A stretch of 64,000 nt of DNA from an uncultured Eubacteriales bacterium (GCA_902781095.1 CACZHW010000001.1:62001-126000), one strand, 5' to 3'; positions 8,089 to 17,052 are shown, numbered from the stretch's first letter. Notes: generated by a model not told the origin, from the sequence alone. A program made the numbers and translations.

Positions 8089-9087
8089 TTACCGGAAGAG
8101 GTCCTGCAGCCCGGCGCAGTACCACGCGCCGCAGGCGACCAGCCGGTCGCCGTCCGCCGTCATCTGCAGCTTGAGTCCGCTCTGGAGCGTGAGGGTCAGC
8201 GTCCCGCTGCCGCCTTCCGCGGATGCCGCGGCAAGGCGGGCGTTGTCCAGCAGGTAAGCCGCCGCCGCCTCAGCCGCATCGCCCGAAAGCGTGCCCACAC
8301 CCGAGAGCGTCATTTCCTTTACCCTGCCCCGGACGTCCAGCGTGTCCTCCAGGTCCATGCCGGCCGCGCCCGTACCGGCGTAGCTGACCCGCTGGAAGAG
8401 CCGGTACTGTCCCTGCGTCCTGCAGGCGACGGCCGTTCCCTCAGACAGCCCGCGGACGCTGCGGATTTCGGCGCTCTCGGGGCAGCAGTTGGACAGGCCC
8501 TCCTGCAGCTGCTCCCGCGTGGCCAGGGACGGGTGATCCGTCACGTTCTGCACCGTGCCGATTTCCCCGCCCAACAGCGCGTCGGAGAGCACCGCCGGCT
8601 CGCGCAGGAGGCGGTAAAAAGCCCCGTTCAGCGCAAGGAGCGGGATTTCCGGCTCCCCTTCCTCAAACAGCGTCCCGCCGCGGGCGCCTTTGTGCAGCGT
8701 GGTGCCGGACAAATCCGCCAGCCGCAGCGGCTGCGCGGCTTCCGGGACTTCGCCGCCGGCGCTGGCGGCGTCCAGCACGGGCGCTTCCCCGTCGGCTGTG
8801 AGGAGTTCCCCGGCCACGGCCCCGTCCGCCCGCAAGGCGTTTGATCCGCCCGACAGCGTCACGGGCTGCAAAAAGTGGCCCCGCAGCTGCGAGACGCCCA
8901 GCGCGGCAAACAGCAGCGCGCACGCAGCCGGCGCGAGCACGCGCACGCCCGGCATCCGAAGACGCGGCCGCGGCTGCTCCTGTGCCCCCCGGAGGATGCG
9001 CCGGCGCAGGGCTTCGTCCGCATGCAGCCCCGCAAAAGCCTCGTCCGCGATGGGGCGCAGCTCCCCCAGGCGGTCCCTGTCAGCCAT
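8089..9087 (-). CDS. Putative anti-sigma factor for the adjacent ECF sigma
   Basis: 332 residues. About 45 cytoplasmic residues precede one membrane helix (RVLAPAACALLFAALGV), and the rest is predicted extracellular. No zinc-binding HxxxCxxC motif is seen. Assignment rests on position: its start overlaps the end of the ECF sigma gene by 8 bases, the usual order for a sigma and its membrane anti-sigma. The extracellular part has two cysteines in tandem (NCC) but no family I recognise. It could instead be a regulated lipoprotein-like protein. Confidence 0.65.
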   Translation of the reverse strand: MADRDRLGELRPIADEAFAGLHADEALRRRILRGAQEQPRPRLRMPGVRVLAPAACALLFAALGVSQLRGHFLQPVTLSGGSNALRADGAVAGELLTADGEAPVLDAASAGGEVPEAAQPLRLADLSGTTLHKGARGGTLFEEGEPEIPLLALNGAFYRLLREPAVLSDALLGGEIGTVQNVTDHPSLATREQLQEGLSNCCPESAEIRSVRGLSEGTAVACRTQGQYRLFQRVSYAGTGAAGMDLEDTLDVRGRVKEMTLSGVGTLSGDAAEAAAAYLLDNARLAAASAEGGSGTLTLTLQSGLKLQMTADGDRLVACGAWYCAGLQDLFR

Positions 9088-9598
9088 CGAATCCCTCCTC
9101 CTTCAGCATTTTCTTCAGCTTGTCCTTCGCCCGCGCCAGACGGCTGGCCGCGGTTCCCTGCGGGATGCCCAGCGCGGCCGCGGTCTCCTCCAGCGGCATC
9201 TGCTGGTAATAGTGCAGCAGCACCACCTCGCGGAAATCCGGCGGCAGCCTGTGCACGGCCCGCAGCAGCGCTTCCTTCTCCTCGCGCCGCTCCAGTTCGT
9301 CGTTCTCCCTCGCCGGAATCAGTTCCAGCTGCGGCGACCCGAGCAGCACGCGCCTGGCCCACGCGGAGCGCCACGTATCGCGGCACCGGTTGACGGTCAC
9401 CTGCATCAGCCAGGCCTTTTCCTTGCCCGGCGTAATCTCTCCTGCGCGCTGGTAAAGGCGCAGGAACACGTCCTGCGCCGCGTCCTCCGCCTGCTGTCTG
9501 TCCGCCAGGTAAAAGTACGCCAGGCGCAGGACGTCGTCGCCGTACAGGGCGTACAGGCGCTCAAACTGCGCCGGTTCTGCCTGAGGCAATACTCCCAC
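9080..9598 (-). CDS. ECF-type RNA polymerase sigma factor
   Basis: 172 residues with sigma region 2 (YGDDVLRLAYFYLADRQQAEDAAQDVFLRLY) and region 4 (LPPDFREVVLLHYYQQMPLEETAAALGIPQGTAASRLARAK with a clear helix-turn-helix). Regions 1 and 3 are absent, as expected for ECF factors. Start is GTG at 9598 with GGAG about 9 bases upstream. It is cotranscribed with the overlapping membrane protein that probably holds it inactive. The target regulon cannot be read from the sequence. Confidence 0.9.
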   Translation of the reverse strand: MGVLPQAEPAQFERLYALYGDDVLRLAYFYLADRQQAEDAAQDVFLRLYQRAGEITPGKEKAWLMQVTVNRCRDTWRSAWARRVLLGSPQLELIPARENDELERREEKEALLRAVHRLPPDFREVVLLHYYQQMPLEETAAALGIPQGTAASRLARAKDKLKKMLKEEGFDG

Positions 9599-9672
9599 TT
9601 CCGTTCTCCGTCTATCAGACGGTTGATGAGGGCGCGTTTATCCCTCTCTTTCAGAAAAAAACCGAAAATCCG

Positions 9673-9694
9673 AAAAAAGGGGCCCGAAGGCCCC
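9673..9694 (-). terminator. Terminator of the TPM/TelA envelope operon
   Basis: On the minus strand GGGGCC-TTCG-GGCCCC is followed by TTTTTT, 7 bases beyond the stop of the TPM gene. A short but classic tetraloop terminator. Confidence 0.88.
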
Positions 9695-9700
9695 GATGTG

Positions 9701-10771
9701 TCAGAACTTGCGTCCCGTGCTGCTGCCGCGCGAGCCGCCGCTGCGGCCGAAGCTCCCGGAGGATGATGACCGGGAGGAACTGCGCGAGCTGCCCGACGAG
9801 GAGCCGAAGCTGCCAGACGGGCGCGTGCTCCTGCCGGAAGACGAGGATCGGCCGCCGAACAGGCCGCCCAGAGAACCCAGTCCCCTCAGCGTGCCCGAAC
9901 TGCGCGGCGTACCGGCAGACGGCCTTTGCGGCGCGGGCGGCGTCACTCCGCGGCCTGCGGGCCTCTGCGGCTCAGGCGGCGTGTTGCGCGTGTTCCCGCC
10001 CCAGTATCCGCCGCCGCGGGCAGGCCGCGGGGGCACGTTGCCCCGCGTGTTCATGCCGGGGCCGCCAAATCCGCCGAACAGGTTCTGTGCGGGCGGCGGC
10101 GGGGTTCGCCGCACCCTTCTGCGGCGCCTGCCGGAGCCCACGATGAAGAGGACGACCAGCAGCAGGATGATGACCATAAGGAAGGTTCCCATACCAAAGC
10201 CTCCTTCGCCGGCCGTCGTCGTTACCGGCGCGCTCACCGCGCCGGTGCCCGTCTGCTGCTGCGAGGCGACGGAGAGCGTCTTTCCCCGGAGCGTCGCCAC
10301 GCGGTTGCAGACCGCTTCGTAGAGTACCACCATGCCGTCGGCAAACTGGTTGTTCGCAAAATAATCGATGTTGTCGTCCAGAATCTCGCCGCGCGCCTTC
10401 GCGCTGAACAGACGGTCCAGCCCCTTGCCGGCGCCGATCTGGATATCCCTGTCCCCGACGGAGAGCAGGATGACGGCGCTGTTGTCGCCGAGCCCCCAGT
10501 CGTTGATGATGTCCGTGACGACATCCGCGCCGTCCTCGCCGTCCAGGAATTTGACGATGACCGCGACGACCTGGTCCCCGTCTTTCGTGCCGCCGGTTGC
10601 CTCCAGCAGTGCCTGGCCATACTCTGCAATCTCGTCCTTATCCGCCTGCGAGAGCGTCCCCGTCTCGTCCACAGCCCAGGCAAACTTTTCGGGCTTCGCC
10701 GGTGCAGCCAGCGCCGCAGCCGACAGGATGACCAGCAGGCACGCCGCCAGCAGGGCAATTCCTCTTTTCAT
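9701..10771 (-). CDS. TPM-domain (YgcG-like) membrane protein
   Basis: 356 residues: a signal peptide (to about residue 22), a TPM phosphatase-like domain (about 30-165, with VDETGTLS and DNSAVILLSV), then a membrane helix (GTFLMVIILLLVVLFIV). An Arg-rich stop and a Gly/Ser/Arg-rich tail follow. TPM proteins occur in bacterial envelopes and thylakoid membranes and are often encoded with LemA proteins, as here. The tail is low complexity, probably flexible and cytoplasmic. Last gene of a colinear operon starting with the VanW gene at 16546. Confidence 0.86.
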   Translation of the reverse strand: MKRGIALLAACLLVILSAAALAAPAKPEKFAWAVDETGTLSQADKDEIAEYGQALLEATGGTKDGDQVVAVIVKFLDGEDGADVVTDIINDWGLGDNSAVILLSVGDRDIQIGAGKGLDRLFSAKARGEILDDNIDYFANNQFADGMVVLYEAVCNRVATLRGKTLSVASQQQTGTGAVSAPVTTTAGEGGFGMGTFLMVIILLLVVLFIVGSGRRRRRVRRTPPPPAQNLFGGFGGPGMNTRGNVPPRPARGGGYWGGNTRNTPPEPQRPAGRGVTPPAPQRPSAGTPRSSGTLRGLGSLGGLFGGRSSSSGRSTRPSGSFGSSSGSSRSSSRSSSSGSFGRSGGSRGSSTGRKF

Positions 10772-10775
10772 CCGC

Positions 10776-11045
10776 TCACGCCTCCTTTTGTTCGCTGTTC
10801 TCTTCCGCAGCCTGCGCCCGCCGCGCCTCCTCTTCCATCTCCTCCAGCCGGGCCTGCTCTTCTTCCTCCTGAACCTTCGTGAAGAAGCCGCCCACTTTGT
10901 GGGAGACGAAGAGACACACGGCCGCGATGGCCGCCATACCGATGAGGCACACGAGAGCCAGCGCGCCCAGTCCCTCGGGCGAAGCGGTCAGCGCGTCTTT
11001 CAGCGCCAGCAGGCTCTCCCGGTCCCATCCGGAAAAGATGCTCAT
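10776..11045 (-). CDS. Small single-pass membrane protein
   Basis: 89 residues: about 25 N-terminal residues, one helix (GALALVCLIGMAAIAAVCLFV), then a highly charged Glu/Arg-rich tail predicted to form a coiled coil (QEEEEQARLEEMEEEARRAQ, 20 residues). Its start overlaps the preceding stop, and 4 bases separate it from the TPM gene. The tight packing argues that it is real and works with the TPM and LemA-like proteins. No family recognised. Confidence 0.7.
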   Translation of the reverse strand: MSIFSGWDRESLLALKDALTASPEGLGALALVCLIGMAAIAAVCLFVSHKVGGFFTKVQEEEEQARLEEMEEEARRAQAAEENSEQKEA

Positions 11046-11638
11046 CAGATCCCCTCGTAGACGTCCGGCCGGGCAAACAGGCCCTTGAGCAGCAGGCCGT
11101 CGTAGACCTTCTCGGCCTTTTCGGCCTTCTCGTTGAACGTCCGCGCCTCAAAGCGCAGCAGGTTGCCCGCGTCGTTGAACGTGTCCATCGCGCCGGTCAG
11201 CAGCGCGGCGTCATTTGCGTCAAGGCCGTCCGCCGCCGCGCCCGTCATGTTGCCCACGGCGCCGGAGAGCTCCTGGTCCGCCCGGCTGACGGCGCGGGCG
11301 CTCCTGGCGTCCTGCAGCTGCTTGGCCGTCTCCTCGACAGCCGTGAAATAGCTCTCGTCGATACCCGCGCGCCGGGCGACCGTCTCCGCGTTCTTCGCGG
11401 ATTTGACGCGGTCCTCCAGGATGGAGGCCACCTCGCCCTGGCTGAGGAAGGCCTTCGGCGTCGCCTTCGAAAGCGCGCGCCCGTTGCCGATGACCAGGGC
11501 CAGGCACAGGAGCACTGCCATGATGCCGATGCCTACCGTCCTGGAAACCTTCGTTCCGATATCCGCCTTTTCAGGCGCTGTCTGATTCTTCTTCCGGGGC
11601 GCCTTGTCTGCCGGCGCCTGCTGCGCTGCTGCTGCCAT
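11045..11638 (-). CDS. LemA-like membrane protein
   Basis: 197 residues: a Lys/Ala/Pro-rich cytoplasmic start, one membrane helix (VGIGIMAVLLCLALVIGNG), then a helical outer domain ending with FNDAGNLLRFEARTFNEKAE. The layout and the TPM partner downstream match LemA-family proteins, although the N-terminal cytoplasmic part is longer than usual and typical LemA motifs are weak. ATG at 11638 has CAGGAGG upstream. Alternative: an unrelated helical envelope protein. Confidence 0.6.
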   Translation of the reverse strand: MAAAAQQAPADKAPRKKNQTAPEKADIGTKVSRTVGIGIMAVLLCLALVIGNGRALSKATPKAFLSQGEVASILEDRVKSAKNAETVARRAGIDESYFTAVEETAKQLQDARSARAVSRADQELSGAVGNMTGAAADGLDANDAALLTGAMDTFNDAGNLLRFEARTFNEKAEKAEKVYDGLLLKGLFARPDVYEGI

Positions 11639-11701
11639 CGCTGTCCTCCTGTTTCCTGCGTATCCACGCGCATGCGCGCGTCCGCATGTCCCGTATCCCG
11701 C

Positions 11702-12658
11702 TTACAGGCCCGTGGAACCCCGCAGCTCGCGCTGCTCGGCCAGGCCCTTCTCGATTTCCTCCAGCTCGCGCAGCAGCTGGTCCGCCGTGGACTGAGCGCG
11801 CTGCCGGTCGGACTGCTGCGCCTCCTCCGCGTAAGCCTGCGTCTGCTGCTTCAGTTCCCTGGCGCCGCTGCGGATGCCGCGGGCGGCTTCCTCGCTCATC
11901 CTGCGCTCCATGCGCATCGTCTCCGTCGCCCGCGCCAGGCCCAGCGCCGTCGCCATCTGGCTCTTCCACAGCGGGATGGTGACCTCCAGCGCCGCCTGCA
12001 GCCGCTCGCAGGTCAGCCGGTCGTTCTCCTGCACCATGCGGATCTGCGCCGCCAGCTGTGTGCTGGCTGCTTTCGTGATCCGAAGATCCTGCAGCCGTCT
12101 GTCCAGCCGCGCACGCTCCGTCTCCGGGACCCCCTGCTCGCCGGCCAGCCGCAGGGCTTCCTCGCCCACCACCAGCAGGGAACAGAGCTCCCGGTACAGC
12201 GTCTCGTTGCGCTCGTAGAGGCGGTCCAGCAGCGCGCTGTCCCGCATCAGGGAGACGCGCCTGTCCGTCATCTGGTTGGCGCACTCGCTGATGCGCGGCT
12301 CCGCTTTCTCGTACGCCGCGCGAACCTCCGCAAGCGAGGCCGTGCCGCCGAACATGCGGCGCAGCAGTCCCTGTGCCTCCTGTTTGAAAGAACAGGAGCG
12401 GATCTGCTCCGCGAGCGTCTTCATCACGCTGTCCAGCGGCGCGATGTCCTCTGAGAGCATCTGCCGCAGCGCCAGCTCGGAGAAGGCGCTCATGTCCTTC
12501 TGCGCCTTGGCGCCGAAAGCGGAGACGGCCGTGGGGTCGGACACCCTGAGGCGGGCTGCCGTCCTGCGGATCGTCTCCTGCATCTCCGGCGGCAGCTGGC
12601 TCATCTCCGGCTGCGCCCCCTGCTCGGGGATCAGGGCAAACTGGTCAAACGCACCCAT
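11702..12658 (-). CDS. TelA-family (toxic anion resistance) protein
   Basis: 318 residues, nearly all alpha-helical, soluble and charged, with the family-typical stretches NETLYRELCSLLVVGEEAL and MVQENDRLTCERLQAALEVT, IPLWKSQMATALGL. In Bacillus the homologue YaaN is encoded next to xpaC, exactly as here. Members are linked to tellurite and envelope-antibiotic tolerance, but the biochemical role is unknown. It begins 3 bases after the xpaC stop. Confidence 0.87.
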   Translation of the reverse strand: MGAFDQFALIPEQGAQPEMSQLPPEMQETIRRTAARLRVSDPTAVSAFGAKAQKDMSAFSELALRQMLSEDIAPLDSVMKTLAEQIRSCSFKQEAQGLLRRMFGGTASLAEVRAAYEKAEPRISECANQMTDRRVSLMRDSALLDRLYERNETLYRELCSLLVVGEEALRLAGEQGVPETERARLDRRLQDLRITKAASTQLAAQIRMVQENDRLTCERLQAALEVTIPLWKSQMATALGLARATETMRMERRMSEEAARGIRSGARELKQQTQAYAEEAQQSDRQRAQSTADQLLRELEEIEKGLAEQRELRGSTGL

Positions 12659-12661
12659 CGC

Positions 12662-13357
12662 TTACTTTCCCCCCTGGCTGAAAAGCCCGCTGAAGGGATC
12701 CTCTTCTTCGCCGGCCGGCGCTTCCGCTGCCGTGCCGTCTTCCGTCAGGCCGTCGCTGGCCATCATCTGGCGCAGGGCGTCCATCTCGCTCTCCAGGTTG
12801 ATAAAGCGGAACTCGTCCAGCGCGGAGAGCTGCTTGTGGAAGGCCTCCTGCACCGTCGCCGCCGCCTCGTCGATCCGCTGTCCGATGGTGCCGCTGCTTC
12901 CGGCGGCCACCTCGCCCTCCAGCTTGGCCCGGGCCGCGAGGATCTTTTCGGTCGTCGGCAGGTAGTAGCGCAGGAAGGTGAGCAGCTGCGAGAGCATGCC
13001 CGGCTGCTCCTCCAGGCGCAGCAGGATCTTGCGGCCCGTCTGCTCGATGTCGTCGATGCGGGCGGTGAGGCCCGCGTCCGCGATCCCCGCGTTGGCCGCC
13101 GCGATCCTGTCCAGCTGCGCCCTGGCCTCGGTGATGAGCGCGTCCACCTGCGCGTCGCCGGATTTGGGCGCCGCTTCCACCTCCACCGTCCGGTCCGGGA
13201 AGACCAGCCGCCCGGCCATAAAGCCGGCCGCGCCCAGCACGGCGCCCACGATATAGGCGGGCACGCTGCCCATCCCGAAGATCAGCGCGAAGAGCAGCAC
13301 CGCCGCCCCGGCACACACGAACGGCATTCCGGAACGGATCACTTTCGTCTCAGTCAC
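12662..13357 (-). CDS. xpaC: XpaC-type (5-bromo-4-chloroindolyl phosphate hydrolysis) protein
   Basis: 231 residues from a GTG at 13357, chosen because GGAAAGGAAG lies about 10 bases upstream; the open frame extends further but without a site. Two N-terminal membrane helices (about 10-50) are followed by a helical cytoplasmic domain and an acidic tail (GEEEDPFSGLF). The family name comes from a Bacillus phenotype and does not prove hydrolase activity; no catalytic motif is visible. It is coupled to the TelA gene, as in Bacillus xpaC-yaaN. Confidence 0.82.
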   Translation of the reverse strand: MTETKVIRSGMPFVCAGAAVLLFALIFGMGSVPAYIVGAVLGAAGFMAGRLVFPDRTVEVEAAPKSGDAQVDALITEARAQLDRIAAANAGIADAGLTARIDDIEQTGRKILLRLEEQPGMLSQLLTFLRYYLPTTEKILAARAKLEGEVAAGSSGTIGQRIDEAAATVQEAFHKQLSALDEFRFINLESEMDALRQMMASDGLTEDGTAAEAPAGEEEDPFSGLFSQGGK

Positions 13358-13376
13358 AGGATTCGCTTCCTTTCCA

Positions 13377-14069
13377 TCAATCGTCTCCGCCGCAGTCCGC
13401 CGTCGCGCGGACCTCCGCCGGATCTGCCCCGTATTCGGCCCAGCGCTCCGCAAAGGAGCGTGAAACGTCGAACCGTACCGTCATCCCGCCGCCTGAAGGA
13501 ATGCCGACGTTCTCCAGCGTGCGGCCGTCACAGTAGAGCAGCGCCCCGCCCTCCGTATACAGGCCGAAGGCCATCGTCGGGCTCCAGGCTTCCTCTTTGT
13601 GCGGATTGCTGAGGTGCAGGAGCACGGCCAGGCTGCCGTCCTCCTCTTTCAGCGTTTCCCCTTCCACCGTCAGGCTCCGGTTGGCGTAGGCGTCGTCCAC
13701 CGTATAGTAACGGATGTCATAGGAGAGCCCCGTCACCGCCGGCACGCTGCCGTCCCCGGCGGAATCCAGCACCACGGCGTCGTAGAGGTACCCTTCCTCG
13801 CCCGGGCGCAGAAAATACGGCGTCATCTGCTCCACGCTGCCGGTGGCGAGGATGTCGTCACCGGAGCGCAGTTCAAACTGTCCCTCTTCCATGCACACGA
13901 CGTTGCCGGTCCCGTTGTAAACCTGCGCGTAGCAGTAGAGGATGACGCTGTTTTCCGCCTCCATGATGCTGCAGGAAGACTGCACGACCGTCGCCCCTTC
14001 GTCCGCCCGGCAGGGCAGGACGAGCGCCGTGAGCAGCAGCAGCGCCGCCGCGAATCTCAGCCGTTTCAT
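13377..14069 (-). CDS. Secreted protein of unknown function
   Basis: 230 residues with a cleavable-looking signal peptide (MKRLRFAAALLLLTALVLPCRADE). The mature part is beta-rich, with an FxLYD-like flavour: a domain about contributions to YNGTGNVV and LSNPHKEEAWSPTM resembles Ig-like folds found in clostridial envelope proteins. The sequence PCRA could be read as a weak lipobox, but the surrounding residues do not fit well. It sits 4 bases after the preceding secreted protein gene in the envelope operon. Function unknown. Confidence 0.68.
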   Translation of the reverse strand: MKRLRFAAALLLLTALVLPCRADEGATVVQSSCSIMEAENSVILYCYAQVYNGTGNVVCMEEGQFELRSGDDILATGSVEQMTPYFLRPGEEGYLYDAVVLDSAGDGSVPAVTGLSYDIRYYTVDDAYANRSLTVEGETLKEEDGSLAVLLHLSNPHKEEAWSPTMAFGLYTEGGALLYCDGRTLENVGIPSGGGMTVRFDVSRSFAERWAEYGADPAEVRATADCGGDD

Positions 14070-14073
14070 ACGC

Positions 14074-14652
14074 TCACTCCGTCGCGTAGCGGCGCCTGCC
14101 CGTTTCGCTCACGATCATCACCGGGTCGTCCTCGCCGCCCACGCACAGCTGTTCCCCGTCCTCAAGACCGAGCGCCCGGCGCAGGGCAAACAGCTCTTCC
14201 ACCTGGAAGGTGTTCTGCAGGTAATAGTCCTTGTCCGCCAGCAGGATCTCGCGGATGCCGCAGTTCTTCAGCACCTGCAGCGCGCGCGCGTCCGTCTGCA
14301 GCATCAGCCCGCCCTGGTCGGTGCGCTGGCGCAGGTACAGCCGCAAATCGCTCGTGCCCGGCGTCATGACCTCCAGCTGCTCCTGAAAGAGCGTGCCGCT
14401 GCCGTCCGGCGCAAACAGCCGCATGTTGATCAGCACGCCGTTGATGCGCCCCTGCCAGAGCCACTTGTCGCTGGCGCTGATCTCTCCGGCGCCGCGCTCG
14501 TGGCAGAAAAGCCCGATGCGCCCGAGGTCCTCCCGCCTCGCCTTCGGCTGCGCGGCCAGCGACCAGGGCGCCGTCTCGGCCGCAAAGGCCAGCGCGGGCA
14601 CCATCAGAACCAGCAGCCCCAGGGCGATAACCCGGATGATCCTCTTTTTCAT
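14074..14652 (-). CDS. Secreted protein of unknown function
   Basis: 192 residues with a clear signal peptide ending ALAFAAE. The mature protein is a small mixed alpha/beta domain without recognised motifs; it ends TGRRRYATE. It follows the VanW gene and precedes another secreted protein gene within the same operon, so it probably works at the cell surface with them. No family recognised. Confidence 0.68.
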   Translation of the reverse strand: MKKRIIRVIALGLLVLMVPALAFAAETAPWSLAAQPKARREDLGRIGLFCHERGAGEISASDKWLWQGRINGVLINMRLFAPDGSGTLFQEQLEVMTPGTSDLRLYLRQRTDQGGLMLQTDARALQVLKNCGIREILLADKDYYLQNTFQVEELFALRRALGLEDGEQLCVGGEDDPVMIVSETGRRRYATE

Positions 14653-14680
14653 TGCAATCCGTCCTTTCTCTCGCGCGGAC

Positions 14681-16546
14681 TCAGTTGGTCTCCCTCTCCA
14701 TCACGCCCACGTAATACTGCGGCGCGACCGCCTTGTACGTATCCGTATACGCCAGCTCGCGGGAAACCTCCAGGCCGCTGGCGTTCGTCGTCACCAGGTA
14801 GACGTCCACGATGTAGCCGACCTCCCCCTTGCTGATCTGGTAGGTCTGGTCGGTGTACACCACGTAATTCATGCTCCGGTCGGGCCGGTAGGTCGGTTCC
14901 GGCAGCGGGATCTCCTCGCGGATCTGGGATTCCAGATGGTAGCTGTAGCCGTTCGGGTCCGGCCTGCCGTAGAGGGTGAACTGGGAATACCAGTAGTTCT
15001 TCTTTTTGTAATACTGCGTTTCGATGTAGATCGGCGCGCTCGTCGAGTTCTTGAAGACGAAATCCAGCCGGTCGTCGCTGACCGTCGCGTCCTGTCCCTT
15101 GGGCACGTAGTTGGAAGCCAGCGAGTGCTGCGTGCGCTTGACGACCTCCAGGCCCGCGTTGACCACCGCGTTGTACAGTGTGCTGGACACCTGGCAGATG
15201 CCGCCGCCGATGCCCATCACGTACTCGCCGTACGCGATTTCCGGCGCCTCCACGAAGCCGTTGGCCTCCGTGCGCTTGCCCGTCACCTTGTTGAAGCTCA
15301 CCTGCTCTCCGGAGCGGATGACCAGGTGGTTGAACTTCTCGGTGCCGATGCGGATGTTGGTGAAGCGGCCCTCGTGGCTGGTCGCGCCGACGGCCGTCTC
15401 GTAGCTGGAGAGCTTCACGATCTGCCCCTCCAGCTCCGAGCGCGTCACCTTCGCCGCCACCGGGGTGGGCGTCAGCTCCACCGTGCCGGAGGTCAGCGTC
15501 TCCACCATCTCGGTGATGTGCTCGTTGAGGCCGGTGATGTCCAGCGTCTGGCCGGGCACGTCGTCCGTATAGGCGAAGGGCGGCCAGGCTTCGGGGTCGT
15601 CGATGCGCTGCGCGTTCACGGCCGGCACGTCGATTTCCTTCTTGATCTGCGTGAGGATCTGGTTGACGCTGGAAAGGTCGTAGGTCAGCGTCGTATACCG
15701 GGAGACCGGCTCCTCCTCCAGGGCTTTCGCCTGCTCGTAGCGCTCGCGGGAGGTGCCCGTGTGTCCGATGGACCACAGCTGATCCAGCTGGTCAGCCGTG
15801 TTGAACTGCATACGCAAATCGTCCGCCGTTATCGACCAGCTGCGCCCGTCCTGCGTGTGCAGGGTGATGCTGAAAGCGCCGATCTGGTTTTGAACCTGCT
15901 GGGTGACCAGCTCGGCCGCCTGGTCGAGGGTCATGCCCTGCAGGGGAATTCCGTTCATATACAGGTTGCCGTAGAAGACGTTTTCTCCGCTGTCCAGCGT
16001 GCGCTTGATGTCCAGCAGCTGCGTGCCGCCGCGTACCGCAACGACCAGCACCGCGATCAGCGCCGCCGCGCCGGCGATGCCCAGCAGGATGCGCCTAAGG
16101 GGCGCGCCGCTCTTCCTTGTCTGCCTTTTCTTTTTCTTTTTTCGGACCGGCGGTGCCTTTTTGGCCTCCGTCAGCGTAATGCTCCTTCCGGCGCGCGGGC
16201 TCTTCGGCGCCTTGACGGTCTTCTTTTCCGCCGTCTTTCTCACCGCAGCCTTTTCCGCCTTCGCAGGCGCCGCCTTTTCCACGGGCTTGGTGCCGACGCG
16301 GCGTTCGGCAGCCCCCTTGATCCCGGCCGATGGTACCACCCAGTCCGGTTCCGCGGTGTCGGCGGTTACGCGCAGCGGCTTCGGCGCTTCGCTCTTCGGC
16401 GTCTCGCGCCGCTGCGTCTCCCGTCTGGACGGCGCAGCCTTCGGCGCCTCGGCAGGCGTCTGCGGCGCAGCAGGCTCCGGTGCCGCCGGGCTCTGCGCTA
16501 CGGGGCGCCGCCGTCTTTTGCGCGGTTCGTTCTGCTCTTCCGGCAT
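14681..16546 (-). CDS. VanW-family wall-associated protein with PG4-like domain
   Basis: 621 residues from ATG at 16546, chosen for the AAAAGGAGG site upstream. Order: a Lys/Ala/Pro-rich cytoplasmic tail of about 120 residues, one membrane helix (LLGIAGAAALIAVLVVAV), and a peptidoglycan-binding-4-like region (YMNGIPLQGMTLDQAAELV). The VanW domain (about 370-500, with YGEYVMGIGGGICQVSSTLY) and a G5-like C-terminal beta domain follow. VanW proteins are encoded in some vancomycin-resistance clusters and sporulation or wall loci, with unproven function. Here it heads an eight-gene envelope operon. Confidence 0.9.
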   Translation of the reverse strand: MPEEQNEPRKRRRRPVAQSPAAPEPAAPQTPAEAPKAAPSRRETQRRETPKSEAPKPLRVTADTAEPDWVVPSAGIKGAAERRVGTKPVEKAAPAKAEKAAVRKTAEKKTVKAPKSPRAGRSITLTEAKKAPPVRKKKKKRQTRKSGAPLRRILLGIAGAAALIAVLVVAVRGGTQLLDIKRTLDSGENVFYGNLYMNGIPLQGMTLDQAAELVTQQVQNQIGAFSITLHTQDGRSWSITADDLRMQFNTADQLDQLWSIGHTGTSRERYEQAKALEEEPVSRYTTLTYDLSSVNQILTQIKKEIDVPAVNAQRIDDPEAWPPFAYTDDVPGQTLDITGLNEHITEMVETLTSGTVELTPTPVAAKVTRSELEGQIVKLSSYETAVGATSHEGRFTNIRIGTEKFNHLVIRSGEQVSFNKVTGKRTEANGFVEAPEIAYGEYVMGIGGGICQVSSTLYNAVVNAGLEVVKRTQHSLASNYVPKGQDATVSDDRLDFVFKNSTSAPIYIETQYYKKKNYWYSQFTLYGRPDPNGYSYHLESQIREEIPLPEPTYRPDRSMNYVVYTDQTYQISKGEVGYIVDVYLVTTNASGLEVSRELAYTDTYKAVAPQYYVGVMERETN

Positions 16547-16607
16547 CGCTTCACCTCCTTTTCTATCGTTACGGATCACTCCGAAATATTATAAAGAATC
16601 AACATAT

Positions 16608-16636
16608 ATGATACTTCATTTTGTCCGACTGCGCAA
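16608..16636 (-). promoter_or_regulatory. Promoter of the VanW-TelA-TPM operon
   Basis: Minus strand TTGCGC (16631-16636), 17-base spacer, TATCAT (16608-16613), about 60 bases before the VanW ATG. A TATAAT-like stretch nearer the gene lacks a matching -35. Confidence 0.5.
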
Positions 16637-16672
16637 GCGGGATTTTGTCCGGCTCCGGCAGGCTGTTTTCAG

Positions 16673-16713
16673 AAAAGAGCGCCGGAGGCGCTCCGTCTGC
16701 GGACGCCTCCGGC
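16673..16713 (-). terminator. Terminator after the rhodanese gene
   Basis: GCCGGAGGCG (16681-16690) and CGCCTCCGGC (16704-16713) form a 10-bp stem; on the minus strand it is followed by GCTCTTTTCT. It separates the rhodanese/accessory transcripts from the envelope operon. Confidence 0.75.
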
Positions 16714-16721
16714 CGTATCCT

Positions 16722-17015
16722 TCATTTTTCAAGCGTTCCCCGGTAACCGCTGATCCCGCCGATGCTGCGCGCTTTGCCAAAGCCCATGCGTTTCAGGATG
16801 AAGGCCGCCTTGAGGCTCCTCACCCCGCTGAGGCAGTACAGAAACAGTGGCATCTCTTTTCCGTATTCAATGCACCCCAGATTGTCCACCGGCACGTTCA
16901 CCGTGCCCGGGATATGTCCGGCAGCGTACTCGTCCGCCTCCAGGACATCGATCAGCACCGCTCCCTTTGTTCTTCCCGCACGGTCCACGCCCTTGTTGAT
17001 GTCGGCGAACAGCAT
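16722..17015 (-). CDS. Single-domain rhodanese-like protein
   Basis: 97 residues from ATG at 17015, chosen for the GAGGAG site 8 bases upstream and because the family begins at this DINKGV motif; an upstream ATG at 17108 would overlap the next gene. The active-site loop CLSGVR carries the catalytic Cys, and LIDVLEADEYAAGHIPGTVNVP is the usual rhodanese core. Such proteins move sulfane sulfur from persulfides in the cytoplasm. G+C-rich, unlike its upstream neighbours. Confidence 0.86.
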   Translation of the reverse strand: MLFADINKGVDRAGRTKGAVLIDVLEADEYAAGHIPGTVNVPVDNLGCIEYGKEMPLFLYCLSGVRSLKAAFILKRMGFGKARSIGGISGYRGTLEK

Positions 17016-17052
17016 GGCATCACGCTCCTCTTCGATGGTTTGACGTTCAACG

